This document shows positions 9,246-16,941 of a stretch of DNA of 64,000 bases, piece by piece. Each line of letters opens with the position of its first letter. The first letter of the stretch is position 1. A program made the position numbers and the translations under genes. Origin of the DNA: Clostridium aquiflavi (GTDB taxonomy: Bacteria; Bacillota; Clostridia; Clostridiales; Clostridiaceae); the NCBI RefSeq assembly GCF_031344075.1, contig NZ_JAVJAN010000002.1, positions 68,952 through 132,951 on the forward strand, written 5' to 3'. The notes under the pieces are model-generated. The model had not been told where the DNA came from, searched no databases, and was given only the letters and a program-made list of their open reading frames with translations.

Positions 9246-9392
9246 ATGGCTAATTCAATACAAGCAATAAGAAATGTATATGATATTGCAAAGGGAGCTA
9301 TGGATAATGAGAAACCTATGAGTGATGAAGAGATAAAAGCTCTTTTAGAAAGAACGGTTTCAGATAAATCGCTAATTTTTATAATTGAATAA
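9246..9392 (+). CDS. small phage protein, 48 residues, unrecognised
   Basis: A short open frame starting ATG GCT AAT and ending TAA, with AGGAG 8-10 nt upstream. The product begins MANSIQAIRNVYDIAKGAM and is mostly helical and mildly acidic. It sits in an AT-rich gap between tail genes whose base use is closer to the host than to the tail genes. That suggests a late-acquired moron-type gene. A possible -10 TATACT lies at 9188-9193 without a clear -35. Function unknown. Confidence 0.55.
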   Translation: MANSIQAIRNVYDIAKGAMDNEKPMSDEEIKALLERTVSDKSLIFIIE

Positions 9393-9579
9393 AACTAGCA
9401 TTGGGTAATAATGTCTATTTAAACTTGTATAGATACTATATTCTTATTATGTGCAATATGAGAGTCATCAGTATGATATCACTAATTAATTTTTATAAGT
9501 TTCTTTTTGCATTTAATAAGTATAACTTGAAAGCATATCGATTAAGAGTTAACATACCACAAACATAAGATTTGGAGGT

Positions 9580-9873
9580 ATGGATATGCTGGAAGAATTT
9601 CAAGAGTTTATTGATTTTTTTATTGATAAAAGACTTAATGATATTTCACTTGGTTTAGGAAAGAAAGATGACCATTACAAAAAATTAGAAATTACATTAT
9701 CGGAAGTACAAGATAAGTTAATAAGTAAGACTGATGAAGAATTACAGGCATTATTTGTAGAATACGGGGATATTATAAATGCCCAGATGGCTATTATATA
9801 CAGGGAGATTTATATATGTGCTTATAAGGATGCCTTAAAGACGATTGGAATCTTTGAGACTATGAAAAAATAA
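9580..9873 (+). CDS. small hypothetical phage protein (97 aa)
   Basis: A 97-residue acidic helical protein with a good ribosome site (TTGGAGG) before ATG. The C-terminal half (about residues 55-90, containing LQALFVEYGDIINAQMAIIY) loosely recalls small DUF6809-type proteins found in Clostridium phages and plasmids, but the match is not firm. It lies in the same AT-rich interruption of the tail operon as the 48-residue gene upstream and is followed by a terminator. Regulatory or accessory role unknown. Confidence 0.55.
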   Translation: MDMLEEFQEFIDFFIDKRLNDISLGLGKKDDHYKKLEITLSEVQDKLISKTDEELQALFVEYGDIINAQMAIIYREIYICAYKDALKTIGIFETMKK

Positions 9874-10002
9874 GCAGAGTAGAGTGTTGTTCAGATTTTA
9901 GGGAGACTAATATGGATACAATAAAATCAATAAAAAAACACATAAGAAAATGATTAATAAAAATTGTTATTAAAGATTAATACAAACATTTCTTATTAAA
10001 TG

Positions 10003-10039
10003 ACTAAAGGCCCATATCAAAATGGTATAGGCTTTTTTT
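10003..10039 (+). terminator. rho-independent terminator inside the late region
   Basis: A stem of AAAGGCCCATA with TATAGGCTTTT (one C-A mismatch, one G-U pair) is followed by a run of T. It closes the transcript of the two small genes before the next structural gene. That gene would need readthrough or its own promoter, and none is obvious. Confidence 0.65.
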
Positions 10040-10069
10040 ATATTCAAAATTTTAGAGAGGAGGAATCCT

Positions 10070-11422
10070 ATGGCTTACAAGCAAAGTTTAGCTTACAGCA
10101 AAGATCTAATAAAGGGAACTAAAATAGAAGTATTGAAGAAAAAACTGATAATGCCTTTCACAGGTACAGCTACGGTCAAGTTATATGATTCACTTACAGG
10201 AAAACAGATTTATGAAGCTGAAAGTGAAAACAGGATATCCGCTGTATTTGGCAATATGGCTTATCTTGATGGCTTTTATTATCCTATGCTGGATAATGAT
10301 CAGGATGATCTGCTTACCCGGATATATACAACTTATCCATTCAGGATAATGGTTCTTACTACGGGAGATATTGCAGAAGATCCCTATGATTATTTTACCT
10401 GGGGAAGTATTGTAGGTTATGCTGACAGCCTATATAAGTACAGCAGCAGTGACAGCTTAAAGGGCAATGTGAATAGTGTCGAAACGACGAAAAGTGGAAA
10501 CACAAAACATTATGTCATGGATTTTCCGACAAATGCGGCTAATGGAACTTTTAAAAGCATATACTGGACAGGCGGTGCAGGAGTTGGGAGCAGCGCTCAA
10601 GTTCCCAGGATAAATCCGATGTATGCCAGGAAAACTTTAGAAGAAGGCAGCAGTGGGAATTATCTGCCTGATTATAACTTATGCACAGATGAAACAAATC
10701 TTTATGCCCTGGAAATTAATTCAGAAACACTGTGTGTATATGACAAGATTACAGGTGACAGGAAAAATGATGCATCACTTCCTGAAGCCGCCAAGGCTGC
10801 AGCTTATGACGGCACGAATTTCTGGATACTTATAAGTGACGGTTCTTTTAAGAAATTGGACAAAAATTTTGCAGTAATAGAGTCCTATCCTAAAAGTGAT
10901 GCTGTGCCTGGTGATCTTGTACATGGTGTGCATTATTATGATATAGCAGTAAATGCTGCCAATGTCTATATAACTTACAACGGATGTACAGATTCCTCCG
11001 GCGCAATGTCCAAATACAAGAGCTGTATAGCTAAATATAATAAAGACGGCACTTTTTCTGATAAAGCTCAAATATATTCTGGAAATTACAATGAGATTAC
11101 TCTGACTAAAATACCCAACAATAAATTGTGGGTGATAATAGATTATGGTGCCTGCCTGCAGCTTAACAGCGATATGAGTATTTACGGCACTTCAGATTTT
11201 ACATCTACTGATTACGACAGTATTGTGTGGGACGAAGATACCTCAATTTTGTTTACATTCAGCGGTGATAGTTATGGAGAGTTAAAACAGCAGTATATTG
11301 TCCCGGCTTCAGCACATACTCTGCTTCCGGAGGCAGTAACCAAAACCCCTACAAATACCATGAAAATACAGTATGATTTTACCTGTGACTACGTGTATCC
11401 GCTGGAGATGCCGCAGCATTAA
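10070..11422 (+). CDS. phage tail fibre/adhesin-like protein, unrecognised
   Basis: This 450-residue protein is in the receptor-binding position just before the lysis cassette, with AGGAGGAAT before ATG. The first about 150 residues include GTATVKLYDSLTGKQIYEAESEN and aromatic-rich turns. From about residue 205 repeated segments of the type TNLYALEINSETLCVYDKITG and GTNFWILISDGSFKKLDKN suggest a beta-propeller of blades ending in D-K or D-G turns. That would suit a fibre tip, but the assignment is structural inference only. No family recognised. Confidence 0.58.
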   Translation: MAYKQSLAYSKDLIKGTKIEVLKKKLIMPFTGTATVKLYDSLTGKQIYEAESENRISAVFGNMAYLDGFYYPMLDNDQDDLLTRIYTTYPFRIMVLTTGDIAEDPYDYFTWGSIVGYADSLYKYSSSDSLKGNVNSVETTKSGNTKHYVMDFPTNAANGTFKSIYWTGGAGVGSSAQVPRINPMYARKTLEEGSSGNYLPDYNLCTDETNLYALEINSETLCVYDKITGDRKNDASLPEAAKAAAYDGTNFWILISDGSFKKLDKNFAVIESYPKSDAVPGDLVHGVHYYDIAVNAANVYITYNGCTDSSGAMSKYKSCIAKYNKDGTFSDKAQIYSGNYNEITLTKIPNNKLWVIIDYGACLQLNSDMSIYGTSDFTSTDYDSIVWDEDTSILFTFSGDSYGELKQQYIVPASAHTLLPEAVTKTPTNTMKIQYDFTCDYVYPLEMPQH

Positions 11423-11442
11423 TAATATATGGAGGAGATAAA

Positions 11443-11847
11443 GTGAAAAATTTGTTTAATAGTTTTCAATTAGTATTTACGGCTGTCGGAGCATATGCCG
11501 GGTGGTTTCTGGGAGGCTTCGATGGCTTTTTGTATGCACTGGTTGCTTTTGTGGCAGTTGATTACATCACAGGACTTATGGCAGCAGTTCTTGAGAAAAA
11601 GCTTTCAAGTGAAATTGGCTTCAGGGGAATATTTAAAAAGATACTTATATTTGTACTCGTGGGAATAGGAAATATAATAGATGTGCATCTGGTTAAAAAC
11701 GGCAGTGCAGTACGCACCGCTGTTATTTTTTTCTACATTTCCAATGAAGGTATCAGTATAATGGAAAATTCAGCTAAGGTTGGACTTCCTGTACCTGAAA
11801 AACTGAAGAATATTTTAGAGCAGATAAATGAGAGAGGAGATAAATAA
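11443..11847 (+). CDS. holin (Cph1/phage_holin_4 family)
   Basis: A 134-residue membrane protein with about three hydrophobic segments (AVGAYAGWFLGGFDGFLYALVAF; ILIFVLVGIGNIIDVHLV; AVIFFYISNEGISIM). It carries the family-typical VDYITGLMAAVLEKKLSSE after the first segment. Holins of this class open the membrane to release the endolysin. The start is GTG with GGAGG upstream. The last base overlaps the start of the amidase gene, forming a standard lysis cassette. Confidence 0.88.
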   Translation: MKNLFNSFQLVFTAVGAYAGWFLGGFDGFLYALVAFVAVDYITGLMAAVLEKKLSSEIGFRGIFKKILIFVLVGIGNIIDVHLVKNGSAVRTAVIFFYISNEGISIMENSAKVGLPVPEKLKNILEQINERGDK

Positions 11848-12527
11848 TGGCGGTATTATGTTTTGATTACGGACACGGTGGGTCAGACAGCGGTGCCTGC
11901 TATAAAGGCAGGAAAGAAAGTGATGATGTGTTGAGTATAGGAAAAGCTGTGGCGGCGGAAGTCAGAAAATATGGAGTGAGTGTAGATGAAACAAGGACTT
12001 CAGATGTTACAGTAAGTCTTGGAGAGAGGAGCGGCTTCGAAAACAGAGGCAATTATGATTATTTCATATCCTTTCACAGAAATGCATACCAGCCTGAAAA
12101 AGCGAGAGGAGTGGAAACTTATACCTATCTAAACGCAGGAACAAAGGCTAAGTCACTGGCACAAAGCATACAGACCTCCCTTGCGGCTTTAGGTTTTATA
12201 GACAGGGGAGTGAAAACTGCGAACTTCCACGTTCTCAGAGAGACCAAGGCACCGGCAGTTTTAATTGAGGTGGGCTTTATTGACAACAGTGCGGACAATA
12301 ATCTGTTTGATGCAAAGAAAAATGAAATAATAAAGGCGATAGCCAAAGCTGTATTATCCCAGATGGGGATCAGTCATACAGAAAAAATACCGACAAAGCA
12401 GATATCCACCCAAAAAACTGTTTACAGAATTATGTCAGGCTCTTTCTCATCAAGAGAAAATGCTGAAGTTCAACTGAAAAAGTTAAAGGCAGCAGGCTTT
12501 GATGCCTGCATAATGATATATAATTAA
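11847..12527 (+). CDS. endolysin: N-acetylmuramoyl-L-alanine amidase (Amidase_3) with SPOR-like tail
   Basis: This 226-residue enzyme cleaves the MurNAc-L-Ala bond of peptidoglycan at lysis. The zinc site of Amidase_3 is visible: His in DYGHGGSDSG, Glu in GRKESDDV, His in SFHRNA, and the catalytic Glu in VLIEVGFIDN. After about residue 185 a Thr/Gln-rich linker leads to a short SPOR-like module (YRIMSGSFSSRENAEVQLKKL), likely binding denuded glycan. No signal peptide is present, in keeping with holin-dependent export. The start overlaps the holin stop. Confidence 0.92.
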   Translation: MAVLCFDYGHGGSDSGACYKGRKESDDVLSIGKAVAAEVRKYGVSVDETRTSDVTVSLGERSGFENRGNYDYFISFHRNAYQPEKARGVETYTYLNAGTKAKSLAQSIQTSLAALGFIDRGVKTANFHVLRETKAPAVLIEVGFIDNSADNNLFDAKKNEIIKAIAKAVLSQMGISHTEKIPTKQISTQKTVYRIMSGSFSSRENAEVQLKKLKAAGFDACIMIYN

Positions 12528-12558
12528 GCAGAAATTTTATAAATAACGAATAAGGAAT

Positions 12559-12600
12559 TGCCTGTAGGAGTTTAATCACTCTTGCAGGATTTTTTTATTT
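12559..12600 (+). terminator. rho-independent terminator after the lysis genes
   Basis: CCTG, GAGT and their partners ACTC, CAGG form a hairpin with an internal mismatch, followed by a T-run. It ends the late transcript. Confidence 0.75.
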
Positions 12601-12693
12601 GTACTGAAATTTTTTATACTTTTAAGGGTTCGATTATCCTCGGTTTTTTGCATATAGGTGCAAGTCATATTTGCAGAAATGGAGGTTTGATTT

Positions 12694-12921
12694 ATGAAGG
12701 TAACAAAAATTTTAGAGGAACATATAAAAAATTCAACTCCTGCAAGCGAAATTACAACAGAACAATTGCAAAGAGAATTTGATTATTTTAGGGCAGAAAG
12801 ATTATTGAAAACTTTGCTTGAAAAAGGGTTTATTACTCCTTTGGAATTTAATAAAATAACAGAACTAAATCGTAAAACTTTTTCACCGTTTCTAGCGGAG
12901 ATTATGCCCCTAAATCGTTGA
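12694..12921 (+). CDS. SHOCT-like small protein upstream of recombinases
   Basis: A 75-residue helical protein with a TTEQLQREFDYFRAERLLKT segment and a LEKGFITPLEFNKI segment, the second resembling the short C-terminal SHOCT motif (a helix followed by Gly-x-Ile-x-x-x-E-Phe). Proteins of this type commonly precede serine recombinase genes in clostridial mobile elements; that association is prior knowledge. A GGAGG site is 8 nt from the ATG. Function unknown, possibly a recombination accessory factor. Confidence 0.65.
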   Translation: MKVTKILEEHIKNSTPASEITTEQLQREFDYFRAERLLKTLLEKGFITPLEFNKITELNRKTFSPFLAEIMPLNR

Positions 12922-12973
12922 TATATATAGGCTTGAGAGGTAACATGTGACGTAACGAAAGCGAGGTGAGACG

Positions 12974-14533
12974 ATGAAAAAGATAACGAAGATAGTTAAG
13001 GATTCTAAAGATACAGTTATGAAAGAGAAACTTCGTGCAGCTGCTTACTGCAGAGTATCAACTGATAGCGAGGAACAACTTGTAAGCCTTGAAACTCAGA
13101 AGTTACATTATGAGGCTTATATAAAAGCAAATCCTAACTGGGAGTTCGCAGGGATATATTATGACGAAGGCATCTCTGGTACAAAAAAGGAAAAACGCTC
13201 AGAACTTTTAAGGCTGATATCAGATTGTGAACAAAAGAAGATAGATTTTATTGTTACAAAATCTATCAGCAGGTTTGCAAGAAACACTACCGATTGCTTG
13301 GAATTGGTGCGTAAATTAGTTGACCTTGGAGTTTACATTTATTTTGAAAAAGAGAATATAAATACACAGTCAATGGAAAGTGAGCTAATGCTATCCATTC
13401 TAAGTGGTTTAGCAGAAAATGAGTCATTATCCATTGCAGAAAATAACAGATGGTCAGTGCAAAGGCGATTCCAAAATGGAACCTTTAAGATTTCGTATCC
13501 TCCATATGGTTATGACTATGCAGATGGTGAAATGCTTGTAAATTTGGAGCAAGCAGAAGTTGTGAGGTTTATTTTTAAAGAAGCATTGGCAGGAAAGGGT
13601 GCCGGAAAGATTGCAGATGCATTGAATAAAAAAGGCATTAAACCTAAAAGGGGTAACAACTGGATCTCCACAACTATCAGAGGAATGTTGTCAAATGAAA
13701 AGTATGTTGGAGATGCCATTTTGCAAAAGACCTACACAGATGATAATTTTAATAGGCATACCAATTATGGAGAGAAAGACCAGTATTATATTCAAAATCA
13801 TCATGAAGCTATCATTAGCCGAGAGGATTTTGAAACGGTGGACAAATTAATTAATCAGCGTGGTAAAGAAAAGGGCATTGTAAAAGGAAGCGGCAAATAT
13901 CAAAACCGATATCCTTTTTCAGGAAAGTTAAAATGTTCCCAGTGCGGCGGTACCTTTAAGCGAAGAATTCATACAAATGGAAATAAAAAGTATATAGCTT
14001 GGTGCTGCCAAAAACATATTACTCAGGCGGATGAATGTTCAATGAAATTTGTCCGAGAAGGTAATCTACAAAGAGCTTTTATAACAATGATGAACAAACT
14101 AATATTTGGGCGTAAAGTTATTTTAAAGCCACTTCTTAAAGCTTTAAGAGATATGAGGAAAGCAGACAGCATTTCAAGAATTTCAGAGCTTGAAAAATTG
14201 ATAGAGAAAAATACAGAGCAGAAAGAAATGCTGATAAAGCTTATGGCAAAGGGATATCTTGAGCCAGCTCTTTTTAATAAGGAAAATAATGAACTTGAAA
14301 TAGAGGCAGAAAGCTATCGAGATGAAATAGAAAGCCTAAATTTTGCTATGAACAGCGAAATATCAAAAACTCATGAGGTTAGAGAATTATTGAGATTTAC
14401 AAATAAAGCTCAAATGCTTATAACCTTTGATGGGAAGATATTTGAAAGCTTTGTAAATCAAGTATTTGTTTACTCAAGAGAAGAGGTTGGGTTTCAAATG
14501 AAATGCGGGATTACACTAAGAGAGGGGCTGTGA
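12974..14533 (+). CDS. large serine recombinase 1
   Basis: This 519-residue enzyme is a large serine recombinase of the integrase/TndX type. The resolvase domain has the catalytic Ser29 in YCRVSTDS, followed by the arginine-bearing SRFARNT. The recombinase domain (about 170-290) includes PPYGYDY and MLSNEKYVGDA. A zinc-ribbon with CSQCGGTFKRR and downstream Cys residues lies around 310-350. A coiled-coil segment is near 390-460. These enzymes cut both strands at att sites through a Ser-DNA link. The gene is followed within 4 nt by the next recombinase-family gene. Confidence 0.9.
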   Translation: MKKITKIVKDSKDTVMKEKLRAAAYCRVSTDSEEQLVSLETQKLHYEAYIKANPNWEFAGIYYDEGISGTKKEKRSELLRLISDCEQKKIDFIVTKSISRFARNTTDCLELVRKLVDLGVYIYFEKENINTQSMESELMLSILSGLAENESLSIAENNRWSVQRRFQNGTFKISYPPYGYDYADGEMLVNLEQAEVVRFIFKEALAGKGAGKIADALNKKGIKPKRGNNWISTTIRGMLSNEKYVGDAILQKTYTDDNFNRHTNYGEKDQYYIQNHHEAIISREDFETVDKLINQRGKEKGIVKGSGKYQNRYPFSGKLKCSQCGGTFKRRIHTNGNKKYIAWCCQKHITQADECSMKFVREGNLQRAFITMMNKLIFGRKVILKPLLKALRDMRKADSISRISELEKLIEKNTEQKEMLIKLMAKGYLEPALFNKENNELEIEAESYRDEIESLNFAMNSEISKTHEVRELLRFTNKAQMLITFDGKIFESFVNQVFVYSREEVGFQMKCGITLREGL

Positions 14534-14537
14534 GGAA

Positions 14538-14972
14538 ATGTCACACATACCATATGGTTATAGAATTCAAAATGGGAAGGCTCTAATTGATGAGGAAAAA
14601 GCAAATAAAGTAAAGAAATTGTATCAAGGCTATTTAAGAGGTCTATCTTTATTAGCATCAGCTAAAGAGGCAGGTATAGACACATATCATGGAACAGCAG
14701 GAAAAATGCTAATGAATAAGCGTTATCTAGGTGATGATTATTATCCAGCTATTATTGATGGGTATACCTTTGAAAAGGCTGAAGCAGAGCGAATAAAGAG
14801 AGCTATAGCTCTTGGCAGGGTTTGGAATGAAAAAGAAACAGTAGAGGAGTCATATTTTCCAACAACTTTTAAGGTTGGAGCAGTAGAGCAAAAATACAAA
14901 AATCCATTAAAGCAGGCAGAGTATGCTTACAGTTTAATAGAAAGTGAGGGTGCTGTGAATGGCAGTCAGTAG
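14538..14972 (+). CDS. short recombinase-domain protein lacking the catalytic domain
   Basis: This 144-residue protein aligns only to the central recombinase domain: it opens with IPYGYRIQNGKALIDEEKA and includes GKMLMNKRYLGDDYYPAI, as in the large enzymes. No resolvase catalytic domain and no zinc-ribbon are present. It lies 4 nt after recombinase 1 and overlaps recombinase 3 by 14 nt, so it is kept in a translationally coupled trio and is unlikely to be a random fragment. It may be a DNA-binding helper or directionality factor; this is inference. Confidence 0.75.
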   Translation: MSHIPYGYRIQNGKALIDEEKANKVKKLYQGYLRGLSLLASAKEAGIDTYHGTAGKMLMNKRYLGDDYYPAIIDGYTFEKAEAERIKRAIALGRVWNEKETVEESYFPTTFKVGAVEQKYKNPLKQAEYAYSLIESEGAVNGSQ

Positions 14973-16527
14973 AAATGTCATGGTCATTCCTGCAAGAAAA
15001 CGTGTTGGAAATAACATAGCAGATGAAAAGCCAAAACTTCGTGTTGCTGCTTACTGCAGAGTTTCTACCGATAGTGATGAGCAGGCAGGCAGCTATGAAG
15101 TGCAGATTGAGCATTATACAGAATTTATAAAAAAGAACCCAGAGTGGGCATTTGCAGGTATCTTTGCAGATGATGGCATAAGCGGTACTAATACTAAAAA
15201 GCGTGATGAGTTTAATAAAATGATTGAGGAATGCATGGCTGGAAATATTGATATGGTTATAACCAAGTCAATTAGCCGCTTTGCTAGGAATACTTTGGAT
15301 TGTTTACAATACATCCGTAAATTAAAAGAGAAGAACATTGCAGTATATTTTGAAAAAGAAAATATTAATAGCTTGGATTCCAAGGGAGAAATTATGCTTA
15401 CCATTATGGCATCCCTTGCTCAGCAGGAAAGCCAATCCTTAAGTCAGAATGTAAAGCTTGGTATTCAATATCGATACCAACAAGGCATCATTCAAATAAA
15501 TACTAATAGGTTTTTAGGATATACAAAAGATGAAAATAAGCACCTTATTATTGTTCCAGAAGAGGCAGAGATAATAAAACGTATTTATCGAGAATATCTT
15601 GAAGGCTCCAGCATGGACAAAATTAAAAAAGGACTTGAAAGAGATGGGATACTTACAAGTGCAGGTAAAAAGAGGTGGCATACCAGTACAATTCGGAAGA
15701 TACTCAGCAACGAGAAATATATGGGAGATGCACTTCTGCAGAAAACTTATACCGTTGATTTTCTTACTAAAAAGAGAGTTAAAAATAACGGTGTTGTCCC
15801 ACAATATTATGTAGAAAACAGCCACGAAGCTATAATTCCAAAAGAGATTTTTATGCAGGTTCAGGAAGAACTAATTAGAAGAAGTACAGGTCATATCAGC
15901 AGCAGTGGGAAGAAAAGAAACTTTAGCTGCAGCCAGCCATTTTCACAGATTGTTTTCTGCGGGGAATGTGGAGAGATATATCGCAGAGTTCATTGGAATA
16001 ACAGAGGAAAGAAATCTATTGTTTGGAGGTGCGTCAGCAGACTTGAGAACACAGGTCTAGCTTGCCATTCAAGGACAGTGCTTGAGGATTTATTAAAGGA
16101 TGCCGTTGTAAAAGCAATTAATGATTTGCTGGGGCAAAAGAATGATTTTTTAGAAGTTCTTAGCAATAATATAGAAACAGTAATTAACGAACAGGATACA
16201 AGTGCAGTAACTGAAATAGAGAAAAAGCTGGAAGAATTACAAAAGCAACTATTAATACGGGCCAATTCTAAAGAGGATTATAATGATATTGCTGATGAAA
16301 TTTATCGGTTGCGAGAAGAAAAGCATAATGCTTTAGCAGAAGATGCAGAAAAGAAAGCAGTGGGTCAAAGACTTATGGATATGACAGTTTTTCTAAAGGA
16401 ACAGCCAACGCTTATTGATGATTGTGATGAGCAGTTGATAAAGCGGTTGATTAAGAAAATCTCAGTGTTTCAAGAGAAATTTTTAGTTGAGTTCAAATCT
16501 GGAGTTAAAGTAGATGTTGTAATGTAA
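14959..16527 (+). CDS. large serine recombinase 2
   Basis: This 522-residue enzyme has the same architecture as the first large recombinase of the trio but is clearly divergent in sequence. Catalytic Ser36 lies in YCRVSTDS, SRFARNT is present, the recombinase domain includes ILSNEKYMGDA, and a zinc-ribbon has CGECGEIYRR and later Cys residues. A coiled coil covers about 410-480. It starts inside the end of the short recombinase gene. Two catalytic enzymes suggest they may act as partners or on different att pairs, as with CcrA/CcrB. Confidence 0.9.
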   Translation: MAVSRNVMVIPARKRVGNNIADEKPKLRVAAYCRVSTDSDEQAGSYEVQIEHYTEFIKKNPEWAFAGIFADDGISGTNTKKRDEFNKMIEECMAGNIDMVITKSISRFARNTLDCLQYIRKLKEKNIAVYFEKENINSLDSKGEIMLTIMASLAQQESQSLSQNVKLGIQYRYQQGIIQINTNRFLGYTKDENKHLIIVPEEAEIIKRIYREYLEGSSMDKIKKGLERDGILTSAGKKRWHTSTIRKILSNEKYMGDALLQKTYTVDFLTKKRVKNNGVVPQYYVENSHEAIIPKEIFMQVQEELIRRSTGHISSSGKKRNFSCSQPFSQIVFCGECGEIYRRVHWNNRGKKSIVWRCVSRLENTGLACHSRTVLEDLLKDAVVKAINDLLGQKNDFLEVLSNNIETVINEQDTSAVTEIEKKLEELQKQLLIRANSKEDYNDIADEIYRLREEKHNALAEDAEKKAVGQRLMDMTVFLKEQPTLIDDCDEQLIKRLIKKISVFQEKFLVEFKSGVKVDVVM

Positions 16528-16537
16528 CGTATAATCA

Positions 16538-16582
16538 TTTGTACCTTGTGGGTAAGAAAAAAGCCTTCAAGGTACTTTTTTA
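16538..16582 (+). terminator. terminator after the recombinase trio
   Basis: GTACCTTG and CAAGGTAC form an 8-bp stem around a 19-nt loop, followed by a T-rich run. It ends the recombinase operon and is close to where an attachment site would be expected. Confidence 0.75.
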
Positions 16583-16664
16583 TTTATTTTTGTAAAAAGA
16601 GTTGAAAATATTGTAATTATCAACCAAATGGTTTATTATGTGAATATATTTATGGAGGTGCTGT

Positions 16665-16898
16665 ATGACAACATCTGATATGTTAATACAGTTATGTGAA
16701 AAACTGAATATAAGTATTGCTGAGTTATCAAGACGTATTGGGCAGTCACCACAAAATTTCAATAAAAAACTAAAGAGAAATACTGTGAATTTGGAGGAAC
16801 TTATGGCGATTGCAGATGCTTTTGGGGTTACCTTTGAGCAATCTTTTACATTTGCTGATGGGTCTAAAATTAAAGTAAGCAATATGAAAAGTGATTAA
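16665..16898 (+). CDS. XRE-family helix-turn-helix regulator
   Basis: A 77-residue DNA-binding protein of the lambda-repressor type. The helix-turn-helix covers about residues 15-40 (ISIAELSRRIGQSPQNFNKK). Nothing beyond one HTH domain is present. It sits upstream of the GmrSD-like gene, which makes it a candidate controller of that restriction gene. The imperfect palindrome AACCAAATGGTT just upstream could be its operator. The ribosome site is GGAGGTG. Confidence 0.85.
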   Translation: MTTSDMLIQLCEKLNISIAELSRRIGQSPQNFNKKLKRNTVNLEELMAIADAFGVTFEQSFTFADGSKIKVSNMKSD

Positions 16899-16941
16899 TA
16901 ATAAATATCGTTAATAAAAAATACTTTATGAGGTGATTGAG

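Noticed and set aside
9912..9953. A 13-codon frame (MDTIKSIKKHIRK) with a GGGAG site after the 97-residue gene
   Set aside because: It is too short to judge. It may be a truncated small phage gene, with no other support.
12582..12782. A 66-codon open frame overlapping the start of the SHOCT-like gene
   Set aside because: It begins in the T-run of a terminator, has no ribosome site and overlaps a better-supported gene in another frame.
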